Origin: DASYKT01 sp035995185
GTDB lineage: Bacteria; Acidobacteriota; Blastocatellia; Pyrinomonadales; Pyrinomonadaceae
Assembly: GCA_035995185.1 (NCBI GenBank)
Contig: DASYKT010000055.1
Location: 5,529-69,528, forward strand
Direction: 5' to 3'
Length of the DNA: 64,000 bases
The stretch's first letter is position 1; each line of letters begins with the position of its first letter. The notes below the pieces were generated by a model, which did not search any database, had not been told where the DNA came from, and saw only the letters and a program-made list of their open reading frames with translations. Of the stretch, positions 47,969-58,027 are shown piece after piece. Position numbers and translations under genes: made by a program.

Positions 47969-49324
47969 TTAGTTCTCCCTGGCTGCCTTTAATTCTTCTG
48001 ATACTTCATTCCGGAATTTTTTCATCTTTCCGTTGTTACGATCTCTCTTAAGAATTTTATTAGCTTCCTCCAATGCCCGGGCTGGATCCGATTCTCTTAA
48101 CTGCCGAAGGCGAAGAATAGCTTCCTCATCCCCGACCTTTTCAGGATCGCTAATTTTCGGCCGGATCGCGTCGCTCTTATTCTTGCTTTTATTTTCCAGG
48201 ACGATCCGAGGTTCGTTACTGGCATCCCCAATATTATTGGGCGTCGAACCGGCGAGATTTACCGGCGCCCGGACATCTGTTTCTTTATTTTGTTCTGTGG
48301 GAATTAAATTCTCCGTCGCAGAGGGCGCAGGATCGGATCCACGATTCTGCCAGGCAAAAGTATTGAAAAGAAAGAAAACGATTACTATGCATGCGCCAAC
48401 GACCCCGAAGGAAAGAAATAATCGCTTCTTTTTCGCTGCCGTTTTTAGCGTAATAGGAGATTCGCGAACATCTACATAGGCCGCTAACTCTTTCATCTTA
48501 TTTAGCAAAGGAAGACCAATTCCATCGAAAGGTATAATGTCAATATAGTCTCCCAGATCAAGACCGTCGATCTCATTTTTTGGCAGAAGAATAAAGTGAC
48601 GTTGGCCGTTACGGCCAAAGATCTGATTTATATATTCAAGTCTCTTTCTAAAATATTCATCGTTCAAACTAAAACCGACAAATAAAAAACTTTTTACGAT
48701 TAACAGGCTATCGAGGCTTTTTAGTGCTGACTTGAACAACCCCTTTTCGTAAAAATCTTCGTACTGAGATCTCGCAAAGACAATGTCTTTCGGGTCATCG
48801 ACATATCCATGCAAGTGCCAAACGACTCTCCTGTCGGTTTGACGATGAGCGTCTAAAATCAGATTCGTTTGTCGAGAGCACCATTTATAGTCGTCAGATT
48901 GAGGACAGGCTTTTTGCAGAACTCGGTCGAAATTTGTGGTGATTATGAAGTTTTGCCCTATATCCCAAACAGTTTTTGCAAGTTCTAACGTTCTGGAATC
49001 GACCTTTTTAAATGAGGGGTCGAATACTTTTGTAAGATACTGTATCCAGGAAGGACTATCGTAAATTACCTGCGCGGCTTCTAACAGTTGGGGCGGATCG
49101 GAATTTATTAATAGCTCCACCTTATGAGCGTAGTCGGACCTTCCTTCACGTTTTAGAAAATCTTTTCCTTCGTTGATAGCCTCCTTCCAACTAGGGAACA
49201 GACGTCGTTTAGGATTTTTTTCCTCGACCGCCATAGACACCCCCGCGCCGACAAACGGAATAACGTTTCCCTCATGAAGCTTTTGTTTCAAAGTGTCCGG
49301 GATATTGTCGAGCACATTAGACAT
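47969..49324 (-). CDS. Membrane-anchored SIR2-family protein
   Basis: The N-terminal SIR2 domain (about 1-285 of 451 residues) has GAGVS at 26-30, TTNFD at 129-133 and HLHGY at 170-174. These are the NAD-binding and catalytic signatures, with the His kept. FVGFSLND and the terminal beta strands follow. One membrane segment at about 302-325 (LFLSFGVVGACIVIVFFLF) is preceded by KKKR, which places SIR2 in the cytoplasm. The 125-residue tail, charged and helical at its end, is then in the periplasm. SIR2 domains of defence systems deplete NAD+. The next gene encodes a periplasmic TPR protein, suggesting signalling across the membrane. Confidence 0.87.
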   Translation of the reverse strand: MSNVLDNIPDTLKQKLHEGNVIPFVGAGVSMAVEEKNPKRRLFPSWKEAINEGKDFLKREGRSDYAHKVELLINSDPPQLLEAAQVIYDSPSWIQYLTKVFDPSFKKVDSRTLELAKTVWDIGQNFIITTNFDRVLQKACPQSDDYKWCSRQTNLILDAHRQTDRRVVWHLHGYVDDPKDIVFARSQYEDFYEKGLFKSALKSLDSLLIVKSFLFVGFSLNDEYFRKRLEYINQIFGRNGQRHFILLPKNEIDGLDLGDYIDIIPFDGIGLPLLNKMKELAAYVDVRESPITLKTAAKKKRLFLSFGVVGACIVIVFFLFNTFAWQNRGSDPAPSATENLIPTEQNKETDVRAPVNLAGSTPNNIGDASNEPRIVLENKSKNKSDAIRPKISDPEKVGDEEAILRLRQLRESDPARALEEANKILKRDRNNGKMKKFRNEVSEELKAAREN

Positions 49325-49638
49325 GGGATTAGCAAAAAATGTGTCGAAAGTTTAGCATAAGCCGGGAGATTTTAGAATATTTAACAATACAAATACTGAC
49401 AGCCTGACTTCATAGCGCAAATCTTTAAATTTTTGTGTGCCAAATGTGTGCCAAATTTTCAAAAGTGGTCAAAATTGAGGCAAACTGATTCAAACAGAAA
49501 ACACCGGAAAGTTCATATATACAATACTTAGATAAACCTAGAGAAACTCAAAAATGCCCCAAATTGAGAATGGCATTCATATGGTCACAATTTCATGGTC
49601 GTTGAAAAAGCACTTTGTTTTGGAGCCACACTAATATT
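49325..49638. other. Intergenic region with tandem TGTGTGCCAAA
   Basis: No gene is seen in these 314 bases. An exact tandem 11-mer, TGTGTGCCAAA at 49434-49444 and 49445-49455, resembles in spacing the arm-type repeats of the tRNA-Asn element. It may mark the left end of the second element. No tRNA-like att core was recognised. Confidence 0.4.
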
Positions 49639-50706
49639 TTATCGTTCATCAACAGTTGTCACATTAACTTGTTGCCCCCCTTCAGAGGCAATGTTCACTT
49701 GATTTGGATTGTTGATTGTAACCGGCGCATATCTTCGTAAATCTCTAAGTTGGCGCAGAGTTCTCATAAAGATTCGATTCCAACGATCAGCCATTTGTAC
49801 AGCGTGTTCGATTGCTTCTTGCTCACAAACATACGGTCGCAACCAATAACCGTCGGCCCAACCCTGGACTTTGTTAACTGCTCTCTGATGATTTTTCCAT
49901 TCTGTATATCTATAGTCCTCTTCTCTTTCTCGTGTCTGTGATCGCTTGACTGTTTGTTTGAGCCAAAATTGCCATTGAAAATAAGCCTGCGTAAGCATGT
50001 CAATTAAGCTGATTTCAATTCCCCCTGCGGGCTGCCACTGTTCGATAAATGACTCTCTGACCCCCAGATAACGCGCAATGTTCCAGAGATCTTTCATATA
50101 TTCGACAGGAAAGGTTATATTCGCCGCCAAATGCCCAGATTCAAACTCCAGCCGGCCCTCTTGTTTGACGTTCTCCCAGAACCTTTCAGCGACGCGCGGA
50201 GCAAACTGATGAAGCTTTAACAGATCTACAAAGCTTAGGCTCTCAAGAGGAAGATTTAACATCATATTGAGTTCTTTTTTTGCCTCCTCGGTGTCCTTAC
50301 AGGGATGAAACGCTCTTTCCCGAGCCTCTTCGATACTAAGGGCACCGCCCCCGCGCGATCGATAATATGCCACCCGTTCTACATAAGCATGATGTAGCTG
50401 ACGGAAAAGAGAACTATATCCTACCGATGACTCCAGAGAATCTATCGGAACAGCCTCTTCAAAATCAGCTTCGGGTATTTCAGATTCCCAAAGTTCGAAT
50501 AGCTGTGAAGCCTTCTTGCTTACATTGTTGCGCATTTCTTCATACTTCTGGTTGAAATCATCTTTATCATCCTTGTTGATTTCTGAATCAGTTTTCGAAG
50601 CGACCTTCAATTGATTAGGTTCCGCGTCTGTGGGGCCGGCAACAAGAGGGTCTGAATATTTCAGAGGAATGTTATCGGTTTTTTCTTTGGTTTTAGTTTT
50701 AGCCAT
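49639..50706 (-). CDS. Element protein of unknown function, copy 2
   Basis: The 355-residue homologue of the 24688 protein shares the whole helical body: SLESSVGYSSLFRQLHHAYVERVAYY, HPCKDTEEAKKELN, APRVAERFWENVK, ARYLGVRESFIEQWQPAGGIE and YFQWQFWLKQTVKRSQT. The tail RRYAPVTINNPNQVNIASEGGQQVN is also shared. The N-terminal 60 residues differ and are low-complexity. The DNA has diverged clearly from copy 1, so this is an old paralogue from a separate element. It follows the DUF6788-like gene after 2 bases. Confidence 0.6.
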   Translation of the reverse strand: MAKTKTKEKTDNIPLKYSDPLVAGPTDAEPNQLKVASKTDSEINKDDKDDFNQKYEEMRNNVSKKASQLFELWESEIPEADFEEAVPIDSLESSVGYSSLFRQLHHAYVERVAYYRSRGGGALSIEEARERAFHPCKDTEEAKKELNMMLNLPLESLSFVDLLKLHQFAPRVAERFWENVKQEGRLEFESGHLAANITFPVEYMKDLWNIARYLGVRESFIEQWQPAGGIEISLIDMLTQAYFQWQFWLKQTVKRSQTREREEDYRYTEWKNHQRAVNKVQGWADGYWLRPYVCEQEAIEHAVQMADRWNRIFMRTLRQLRDLRRYAPVTINNPNQVNIASEGGQQVNVTTVDER

Positions 50707-50708
50707 AA

Positions 50709-51053
50709 TTACAGATCTCCTTTAAGGCTGGTGAGCATGGAGTCTCTCTCACGTAAGTCCAAACTAAATTCTTTTAAGAGATTTATGGAAATTTTTGTAA
50801 CTGTTAAACTTTGCTTTCTTCTTAAGAATACTTGCTTTGCGAGATTCGAAAAGGCCTCGACTTGATCTTTTCGGATATAGATTTTATGAAGCTTGCCGTT
50901 AATCCTTGTGAAGAAATAGTATCCAATGTGCTTTTCACCGTTCGAACATCGACAGTTGGCCTTTCCGCAGCGAATCTGCTGAAGGTATACGCCGCCATTC
51001 ATAATTTCGCTTGTTGTCTTAGGTAACATTTTTACGTTTTTTTGTTTCGTCAT
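50709..51053 (-). CDS. DUF6788-like protein, copy 2
   Basis: The 114-residue protein starts MTKQKNVKMLPKTTSEIMNGGVY and holds IRCGKANCRCSNG, the same CGKxNCRC signature as copy 1. A YYFFTRINGKLHKIYI segment follows. The start ATG 51053 has GAGGGGGA upstream. It precedes the copy-2 partner gene by 2 bases, the same order and orientation as at 24688-26052. Confidence 0.65.
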   Translation of the reverse strand: MTKQKNVKMLPKTTSEIMNGGVYLQQIRCGKANCRCSNGEKHIGYYFFTRINGKLHKIYIRKDQVEAFSNLAKQVFLRRKQSLTVTKISINLLKEFSLDLRERDSMLTSLKGDL

Positions 51054-51172
51054 GCTCTTCCCCCTCGGGAAATTTGATTAGTATCTTTTTTTTGCCAAAT
51101 TTTATCTAGACGATAAATTTAGAATTGGTTGGCAGCTTAACGTCATAAACGTCACTATCGTCACACCGCAAA

Positions 51173-52387
51173 TTAAATCTGCGTAGTGACGAATGGCGTT
51201 TCAGCAGCATGCCCGATCGAAACGTCAGTTTGATCTTGAAACAAATTATTTGTCGGTGACGCCGGAACAATGGGCAAATTGCGCTCTTTATATAAATCAG
51301 TGGATTCTTCCAGGGATGTTTGTGACGCTTGTGATGTTTGAGAACTGCTATATCTTAAAGCTAATGAAGCTCCCTTGCTGGCGTTCGAACCTTTTCTGCC
51401 GTAGAAAGTAATAAAAATGCCAATCTCGCGGAGATTTGGATTAACCCGTTCGATTGCGCTTCTTAGACCCTTGGAAGTTTTTGGAAAACGTTTGTCGCTA
51501 CTTCGCTTTTCGCCGGCGATGTCCTTTAACTGGGCCAAAAAATCCTTCAACAAAACATCACTAACGTCATATTCATCATTGATAACATTTCTTTCACAAA
51601 ATTCCTGAAGTACCTCGGCAAGCAATGAATCCTCTAATACGAGCGAGTGCGCATCTTGACGATTTGCGCTATAGGCACTGAGAAAAGCACCCTTATCCCA
51701 TTCTAAAGCTCCTTCACACGCAGAAACCCATTGAGCAAAGTCTGCCATACGCGGAAAATGTTCTAACTTTACTCTTTCAAAATTCTTCAGTCCGTAGCTA
51801 ACGGCAGAAAGGATTCCAGAAAAAATCGACGCCTTGTCGTATTCAAACTCTTTCCAAAACGCACTTTCTGTTTTTCGTTTATTTTGCGGTATAGGATTGA
51901 GTTTGACTATAAGCGCCCGGTCAAGCAGATCAGACCGGCTGGCGAGCTCACCAATTCCATTGATTACTATGGGACGCTTTGCGGTAAAGATCGCTTCCTC
52001 ATCATCGCTGTATAGCTTTCGCGCGCCAAACCCTCCTCCGGTAGATAGACGGCATAACGCATCGGATAACCAATCTGGAATAAACGAAAGGTTATCTAGT
52101 CCAATAACCCAGGAGTTAGTCGCTGCAATAACAAGATCCTGCTCATTTTTAGGACTGGAGCGAAACGGTGTAATACTAGGATCTATCAATTCTCGTAATA
52201 GTCGAGAGGTCGTGCTTTTTGCGGTACCCTGTTCCCCTGAAAGCAACAGGATTGGAAAAGGGAATTCCGGGCGAAAGCAATTGACGAGCCATGCAATGAT
52301 GAGTATCAAATTGGTTTCGTCTAGATTCAGAAAGTTGGACAGGCTTCTTACATCTCCTTCTTTCGGAGGATTGGGCAAGGACATCAT
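51173..52387 (-). CDS. Primase/helicase-like P-loop ATPase, probably 5'-truncated
   Basis: The 404-residue protein has Walker A LSGEQGTAKSTTSRLL near residue 47, then VIGLDNLSFIPDWLSDALCRLSTGGGFGARKLYSDDEEAIF and RPIVINGIGELASRSDLLDRALIV. This is the pattern of element-encoded DNA primase/helicase ATPases. A C-terminal winged-helix-like part follows. Such proteins usually have an N-terminal primase or DUF part that is absent. The start codon lies 2 bases from the point where a 5'-truncated FG-GAP gene begins on the other strand, so both genes were probably cut at this junction. It would have served replication of the second element. Confidence 0.65.
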   Translation of the reverse strand: MMSLPNPPKEGDVRSLSNFLNLDETNLILIIAWLVNCFRPEFPFPILLLSGEQGTAKSTTSRLLRELIDPSITPFRSSPKNEQDLVIAATNSWVIGLDNLSFIPDWLSDALCRLSTGGGFGARKLYSDDEEAIFTAKRPIVINGIGELASRSDLLDRALIVKLNPIPQNKRKTESAFWKEFEYDKASIFSGILSAVSYGLKNFERVKLEHFPRMADFAQWVSACEGALEWDKGAFLSAYSANRQDAHSLVLEDSLLAEVLQEFCERNVINDEYDVSDVLLKDFLAQLKDIAGEKRSSDKRFPKTSKGLRSAIERVNPNLREIGIFITFYGRKGSNASKGASLALRYSSSQTSQASQTSLEESTDLYKERNLPIVPASPTNNLFQDQTDVSIGHAAETPFVTTQI

Positions 52388-52388
52388 C

Positions 52389-53345
52389 GTTTTAGTCCGC
52401 CTGAATTTAACCGCCTACTCCAACACCGACTCCCTTCCGTTATCAAAGCAATACATCTACGCTGGTTCCCGCTTACTGGCAGTAAAGGACGCGGGGGTTG
52501 ATACGCCGGCACCTTCGGACCTGACGGTATGGCGGCCTTCGAGCGGAGTCTGGTACTGCCTGGGCGGACCGGGCTCACAGCAGTTTGCCGCCGCCTGGGG
52601 TAACGGAAATTTGGGCGATAAGCCGACTCCCGGCGACTATGACGGCGACACCAAGACCGATCTCGCTATCTGGCGTCCCGCTACCGGCGTCGCCGGCACC
52701 TGGTGGATCTACCGCAGCAGCAACGGCACTTACTATACCGAAACGCTGGGCGGCGAAACTTCAACCCCGGCCCAGGCCGATTATGACGGTGACGGCAAAA
52801 CCGATGTCGCTTCTTTTACCGCTTCTACCGGGGGCTGGGTGATCAAATACAGCAGTAACTCTCAAACTTACTCGTTTGGCTTTGGCACTAATGGAGACGC
52901 GCCGGTGCCGGCTGATTATACCGGCGACGGCAAGAGCGATCCGGCCATCTGGCGCAACAGCACGGCTGCCTTCTGGGGTTATTCACTCGCCGACCAGCAA
53001 ACGCTCTATCAACCGTTTGGTGCAGCCGGAGACAAACCTGTGCCAGCGGATTATGACGGAGATGGACGAGCAGACTATGCCACCTGGAGAGGGAGCGACA
53101 ACAACTGGCGCATTCTGCAAAGCTCCAATAGCCAGACACAGACCATCACCTGGGGTGTTCAATCAACAGACATTGCGGTCCCTTCGGATTATGACGCGGA
53201 TGGAAAAATAGATATCGCGGTCTGGCGTTCATCGGGAACATATGTCGGTTACTGGTACATCCGCAAAAGCAGCGACGGTTCTACCAGAACCGATCAATGG
53301 GGAATAGCCGGAGACATTCCCGTACCCAGCAGATACCGGAGATAG
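52389..53345 (+). pseudogene. FG-GAP/VCBS-like repeat protein, 5'-truncated
   Basis: About 315 residues of repeats homologous to the 8093-9322 protein: SKQYIYAGSRLLAVKDAG, then six to seven YDGDxKTDLAIWRP-type units, ending PVPSRYRR. The N-terminal tail and membrane anchor are missing. The frame runs back into the antisense of the primase/helicase gene without a start. It ends 80 bases before the second RHS gene, the same order as in the tRNA-Asn element. Confidence 0.75.
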
Positions 53346-53425
53346 TGCGTAACAAAAAAGCACGAAGATCGGGTTTCAAAATTTTGTTATTCGGAGCACC
53401 AGAAAGTGTCAGGACGAGGAAAGTT

Positions 53426-54597
53426 ATGAAGTTACAGAATATTTTTTATACATCTTTGGCGGCGAGCCGGATCGGATTTGTTTTTATTGCGGTCTGTTTA
53501 TTGACGGGTATGTTTGGCAGCGCATCCGGACAAATAATTCGTCCACCAGCAATAAGGCGGATCAGAACTTAAAGTCTTCAGCGAGAGTAAATCCGGTAAC
53601 TTTGGCGATGGAGCTTTCTATTCCGATCATTACTTATCCCGGGCGTGGCGGTAATTCCAAGCCTTTTGTACTGAATTATTCGTCGAAGGTGTGGAACATG
53701 AAAATGTTCAACGCCCGTTCCCAAATGCTGCAGGTAAGCAATCCTGCTTATAGCTTCCTGGCCCACCAAAGCACGGAAATAAGGCCCAATTTTGCCGAAA
53801 AATCAGCCGCCGGGTGGACCAGCAGTTTGCAGCCGGCGATCATTTACGGCGAACCTCTCTCGGAGGTCTATAACGAATTCGGATCGCTTTATACAGGTCA
53901 GGTTTCAGGCGGATTTTCCAGCCTGGCTAATCTGACGGGGAACGGGGAATGCCATCAGGAGATCACGCTAGCGTACAGTTTCGCCTGTAACGGACTGGCG
54001 TGGCAAGTTACCCAGACTTGCACTTGTAATATGGGGGATGACGGATGCTACATCCCGCCTATACCTCCTCAGGAGTGCGTTGCCAATAACCCGATCTTCA
54101 ATCCCGGCGGACCCGGTACGAACAATCCGGGCAACTCGCTGCCGCCGACATATGTTCCGCAAATTCCGCATGTTGTAAAACGAGTAAGTGTAATGACCCC
54201 GGACGGCGTTACCCATGAGCTTCGCAAGAGCGATAAGGCATACAATTGCAATAACGAGCCAACGGAATGCTATGGCGCCAGCAGTTCTTACGGAACTTAC
54301 CTGGCGGTTGACGGTTCGGGGCTTCGCCTGGTTATGGGCGAGTCACAATTCGGAGCCGTAAGAGATGTGCTTTATTTTCCTGGCGGCGGCAAATACCTAT
54401 TTACTCCTTATACTCAACCGAATCAGCCTCCTTCAACCACGCCGGAAAAATTTGTCGATGCCGACGGCAACGAATCGATCTACGGATTCGATGGTAAGTG
54501 GATTGATACCATGAGCCGCGAGATCAAAAATCCATTCAGCAGTCCATTTCCACATGACACGGGCACCCAGGACCTACAGGTAAAAAGGATTGAATAA
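53426..54597 (+). pseudogene. Second RHS gene, N-terminal part (frameshifted)
   Basis: ATG 53426 starts a signal peptide (IGFVFIAVCLLTGMFGSASGQ). The frame ends at 53572. RHS N-terminal homology continues in another frame from about 53535 (SSARVNPVTLAMELSIPIITYPGRGG) up to a stop at 54597, with a C-terminal YGFDGKWIDTMSREIKN. A second frameshift in the A5 run near 54581 leads into the next frame (QVKGLNNQPMAYSMTWDNLE). The Pro/Gly linker NPGGPGTNNPGNSLPP is inside. The whole is one ancestral gene with two indels. Confidence 0.65.
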
Positions 54598-55237
54598 TCA
54601 GCCCATGGCTTATTCAATGACCTGGGACAACCTGGAAAATGTGTTTGAAGATCCCGGCAATATGCGAACTAAGCCCGCGGGGGCGGACAATTGTACGACC
54701 CCGATAGGCGATCCGATAGGCGCGGCACACCTTTTTGAAAATCAGACACCCGGGCCATTGGATGACCAGATAGTGAACGGGATCAGGTTTCTGACGTTTT
54801 ATCGTACCTGCGCGGCCCGGGAAGTCAACGGAAATGTAGCAAACTTTAACCCCGTCGTAATCTCGGAAATAAGCCTGCCTACCGGAAAGAAATACATATT
54901 CAAGTATAACGAGTACGGTGAGATCACAAAGATATTTTATCCGTCCGGCAGCTATGAACGCTTTGAATACGGCCAGGTAAATCCGATCGGATTTTCCGCA
55001 CTGGAAGTTTATCAGCAAGGCAATCGCGGAGTGCTCAAGAGATATGTCAGCTTTAATGGTACAACGGAAGATCAGGAGTGGACATACCAGCAGCAGTCAC
55101 TAACTATAACAACCATAGCACCCGACGGAACCAGAACGGAAAGGGACGTTTTTGAAGGGTATGGGCTGGGATTTGGATTTGAAGATCCAAGGAACGGCAG
55201 GGTACGACTCGATAGGGCGGGTGGATTGCGTCACTAA
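54590..55237 (+). pseudogene. Second RHS gene, middle segment
   Basis: This 215-codon stretch contains YD-repeat-like text: ISLPTGKKYIFKYNEYGEITKIFYPSGSYERFEYG and EWTYQQQSLTITTIAPDGTRTERDVFEGYG. It is bounded by frameshifts at both ends. Around 55190-55210 the repeat continues in the next frame (AGYDSIGRVDCVTNPYR). It has no start signal of its own. Confidence 0.6.
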
Positions 55238-56231
55238 CCCCTATCGCCAGGGCGAAGCGGCTTATTGGAACAAGACGCGTTTTGATGAGATCGGGCGGGC
55301 GGTGGAAAAGTACGCTCCGATTGCGGTCAGCCTGTGCCAGACCGCAGGACAAACCCTGCAGAGCCTGGGTACGACGAGCTTTGATATCTCGACGGTACCG
55401 GGCTACGAAGGCACGGTGGTCATCTCAAATGACGCTTCGGAGCGCAAAGGGCGCTCTATCACCAACGCGCTGGGGCAGCTGGTCAGGGTCGATGAGCCGA
55501 CCGCGATCGGCGGCACGGTGACGGCGGACCTGGGCCCGATCGACACCCCGAATCAGCCGACCTATTACACTTATTCAAAGTCGGGCCAGATGGTTAAAGT
55601 TCAGCAAGGCAAGGCTGGCGAAACTATCCAGTATCGTTACTTCCTTTATGACAATCTCGGCCGGCTGCAGCGGGTAAAACAGCCGGAGCAGGAAGCCAAT
55701 ACAGGCTTTTCGGCCTACACGGACCCGATCACGGGTAACTCAAGTTGGAGCGCGGCGTTTACCTATGACGTTCCAGGCAATGTACTGACAGCCACCGACG
55801 CCAAAGGAACCGTCACTACCAACGACTATGACAAGGCCGGCCGCGTCAAGACCCGCAGCTATTCAAACGAGCCTTCGGGGATAACTACGCCACCGGTGAA
55901 TTATTTCTACGACGGCAAGGGTTTGAGTGGAACCGTCAACTTTGCTAAAGGCAAGCTGACCAAAGTAAGCAGCAGTGTGTCCGAAACACGCTATACAAAC
56001 TTTGACTACATGGGCCGCGTGCTTTCGAGCGAGCAGGTGACTGACGGGCAGACCTACCCGATGAGCTATAAGTACAATCTGTCGGGCGCTGACGGAAGAA
56101 ATCTACCCTTCGGGCGAAGTGGTCAGGAATTTCCTGGAATCCGACGGCGATCTATCGAGAGTCGCAGTTTCCGGACACACCTACATCAGCAATTTCAGTT
56201 ATACCGCTGCCGGCGGAATAAGCGCTCTTAA
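55152..56231 (+). pseudogene. Second RHS gene, YD-repeat segment
   Basis: The segment carries YD repeats (GYDSIGRVDCVTNPYRQG, YTYSKSGQMVKVQQG, YFLYDNLGRLQRVKQP, FTYDVPGNVLTATDAKG). It is open to 56231, but after about 56090 it is out of frame. The real continuation is LTEEIYPSGEVVRNFLESDGDLSR in the next frame, which needs one added base near 56092. Confidence 0.6.
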
Positions 56232-57207
56232 GTTAGGAAATGGCACTTGGGAGACCGCTCAGGTTAATACGAGCCAGCAAATCACTCAGCTCGGGCTGGG
56301 GACGGCGTCAAACAACACCAGTCTCTGGAAAGTAAATTACGAATACGGAGAATTGCAGGCTAACGACGCAGTCGATGTCCTGAAGAATACCGGCAATATA
56401 GCCAAACAAACTCTAACTGTACCTGGGACCTCTTTCGCACAAACATACAAGTACGACGCGTTGCAACGTTTGACCGAAGCAAAGGAACCTAACGGTACCG
56501 GAAATAATTGGAGTCAGACTTTTGGTTACGATCGCTTTGGGAATAGAACTTCGTTCAATCAAACGGTCGGCACCACAAACACGACCCAAACGCCGGCCAT
56601 TAATGCAAATACTAACCGGTTTAGTTCCTCAAGCTACCAATATGACAAGAATGGCAACGTAACAATTGACGCTCAAAACTGGCAGTACGCTTTCAACGGT
56701 GACAATAAACAGATCGCCGTAAAAGATGAGAACGGAACTGTTATCGGCCAGTATTACTATGACGGCGAAGGAAACCGCGTCAAAAAATTTGTTCAGAGTA
56801 ATCAGGAAACTACTATCTTTGTTTATTCCAGCGGAAAGCTTATTGCTGAGTATTCCAGTCAGGCTCCCCCGAACCCGACCATTTCTTACACCACAACAGA
56901 TCACTTAGGCAGCCCCCGGGTAATAACAGACAAGAGCGGAAGCGTAATTTCCCGGCGCGACTTTATGCCTTTCGGTGAAGATCTGAATTCCGGCGTGGGT
57001 AATCGTTCTACAACTTTGAAATATGCGCTAGCGGGCGCGGACAATCTCAGGAAGCGGTTTACCGGTTATGAAAAAGATACCGAGACAGGGTTAGATTTCG
57101 CCGAGGCGAGATATTACAACAACAAACACGGTAGATTTACCGCTGTAGATCCTCTATTAGCCAGTGGAAAATCCACTGATCCTCAAACTTTTAATCGTTA
57201 TATTTAG
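56119..57207 (+). pseudogene. Second RHS gene, core end with in-frame amber
   Basis: The segment holds the RHS core end: FNGDNKQIAVKDENG, DHLGSPRVITDKSGS, RRDFMPFGEDLN, GYEKDTETGLDFAEARYYNNKHGRFTAVDPLLASGKSTDPQTFNRYI. A TAG at 57205-57207 then replaces the Tyr codon expected in NRYVYVGNNP. The frame is otherwise intact and continues as VGNNPIVITDPLGLDW into the toxin tip. If the amber is real it separates shell and toxin. Confidence 0.7.
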
Positions 57208-58014
57208 GTAGGAAATAACCCCATAGTAATAACCGATCCACTAGGGTTGGATTGGTATCGCAGAGGAAACAAGTTTGAATGGTCGAAAGATAATAAGACT
57301 TTTAACGATGGGACTGAAGTTGATTCTTCTCAATGGATCGATCTAGGTCTTAAAGGAGAATTTCATTACCAAGGCTGCGTTGATGCAGAGTGCACGTCAA
57401 CAAAAGGAGCTGTTTTACTTGCCGGTGGTTCCTGGGATTGGGCACGCGGATTTTTCTACATGCTTCATGAAAACTATACTTCCTGGCCCTCCGGACCGAA
57501 GCTTACAACAGCGTCGCTTCAAAAAGACCTTAATATTTTCCTGGAAGATCCATTGGGAGAAAAGGCGTTAGGCAACCCTGCGCTCAGTATGATGACGGCG
57601 GGGTTTACTTCTAAATTAAAGGGTGCCGATGCGGTTAGAACGGGATTTTTTAAGAACCTGTTTCCCTTTAAAGAGGCGGCGGCCACGGCTGTTAAACCCG
57701 AAGTGAGACAAATGGAGCAGTACGCGTTGCGAGCTGCGAAAGATGGGTTATATCCAATTATGGAAAGAGGAAGCAAAGAGGCGGTGGGGGAAATGTTCCT
57801 TAAGACGGGCGAGGTGTGGAAATTCGGAACGACCATTAATCCGGCTTCCAGATATTCGGGAAGTTTTCTAAGAAATACGGGCTCTGGACTCAATTACGTT
57901 ACGGAATTTAAGTCATCTTTATTTAAGGATGTGCTCCAAATGGAAAAGACTAGAATAACGGATTTTAGAACCCTAAATGGTTTTTTACCTGCGGGTAATA
58001 AGATGGTAAAATAG
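57208..58014 (+). CDS. RHS toxin tip 1, URI/GIY-YIG-nuclease-like
   Basis: This is the in-frame continuation after the amber codon. It reads VGNNPIVITDPLGLDW and then a variable tip. The last 100 residues (KDGLYPIMERGS...GEVWKFGTTINPASRYSGSFLRN...FLPAGNKMVK) match the pattern of a widespread RHS-tip domain. The WKFGTTxNPxxRY motif resembles the core of GIY-YIG/URI nucleases, so DNA cleavage is the likely activity. A candidate immunity gene follows after 13 bases. A start codon TTG at 57247 exists but is not convincing. Confidence 0.6.
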   Translation, partial: VGNNPIVITDPLGLDWYRRGNKFEWSKDNKTFNDGTEVDSSQWIDLGLKGEFHYQGCVDAECTSTKGAVLLAGGSWDWARGFFYMLHENYTSWPSGPKLTTASLQKDLNIFLEDPLGEKALGNPALSMMTAGFTSKLKGADAVRTGFFKNLFPFKEAAATAVKPEVRQMEQYALRAAKDGLYPIMERGSKEAVGEMFLKTGEVWKFGTTINPASRYSGSFLRNTGSGLNYVTEFKSSLFKDVLQMEKTRITDFRTLNGFLPAGNKMVK

Positions 58015-58027
58015 TGTTACAAATTTT

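Noticed and set aside
49560..49640. Possible tRNA 3' fragment (TTTTGGAGCCA near 49618) as att of the second element
   Set aside because: No T-arm sequence is present and no second copy was found, so it is a chance match.
51834..53345. A 503-codon plus-strand open frame ending in FG-GAP repeats
   Set aside because: The first 185 codons are antisense to the primase/helicase gene and have no coding character. Only the part from 52389 is FG-GAP sequence, so it is listed as a truncated gene.
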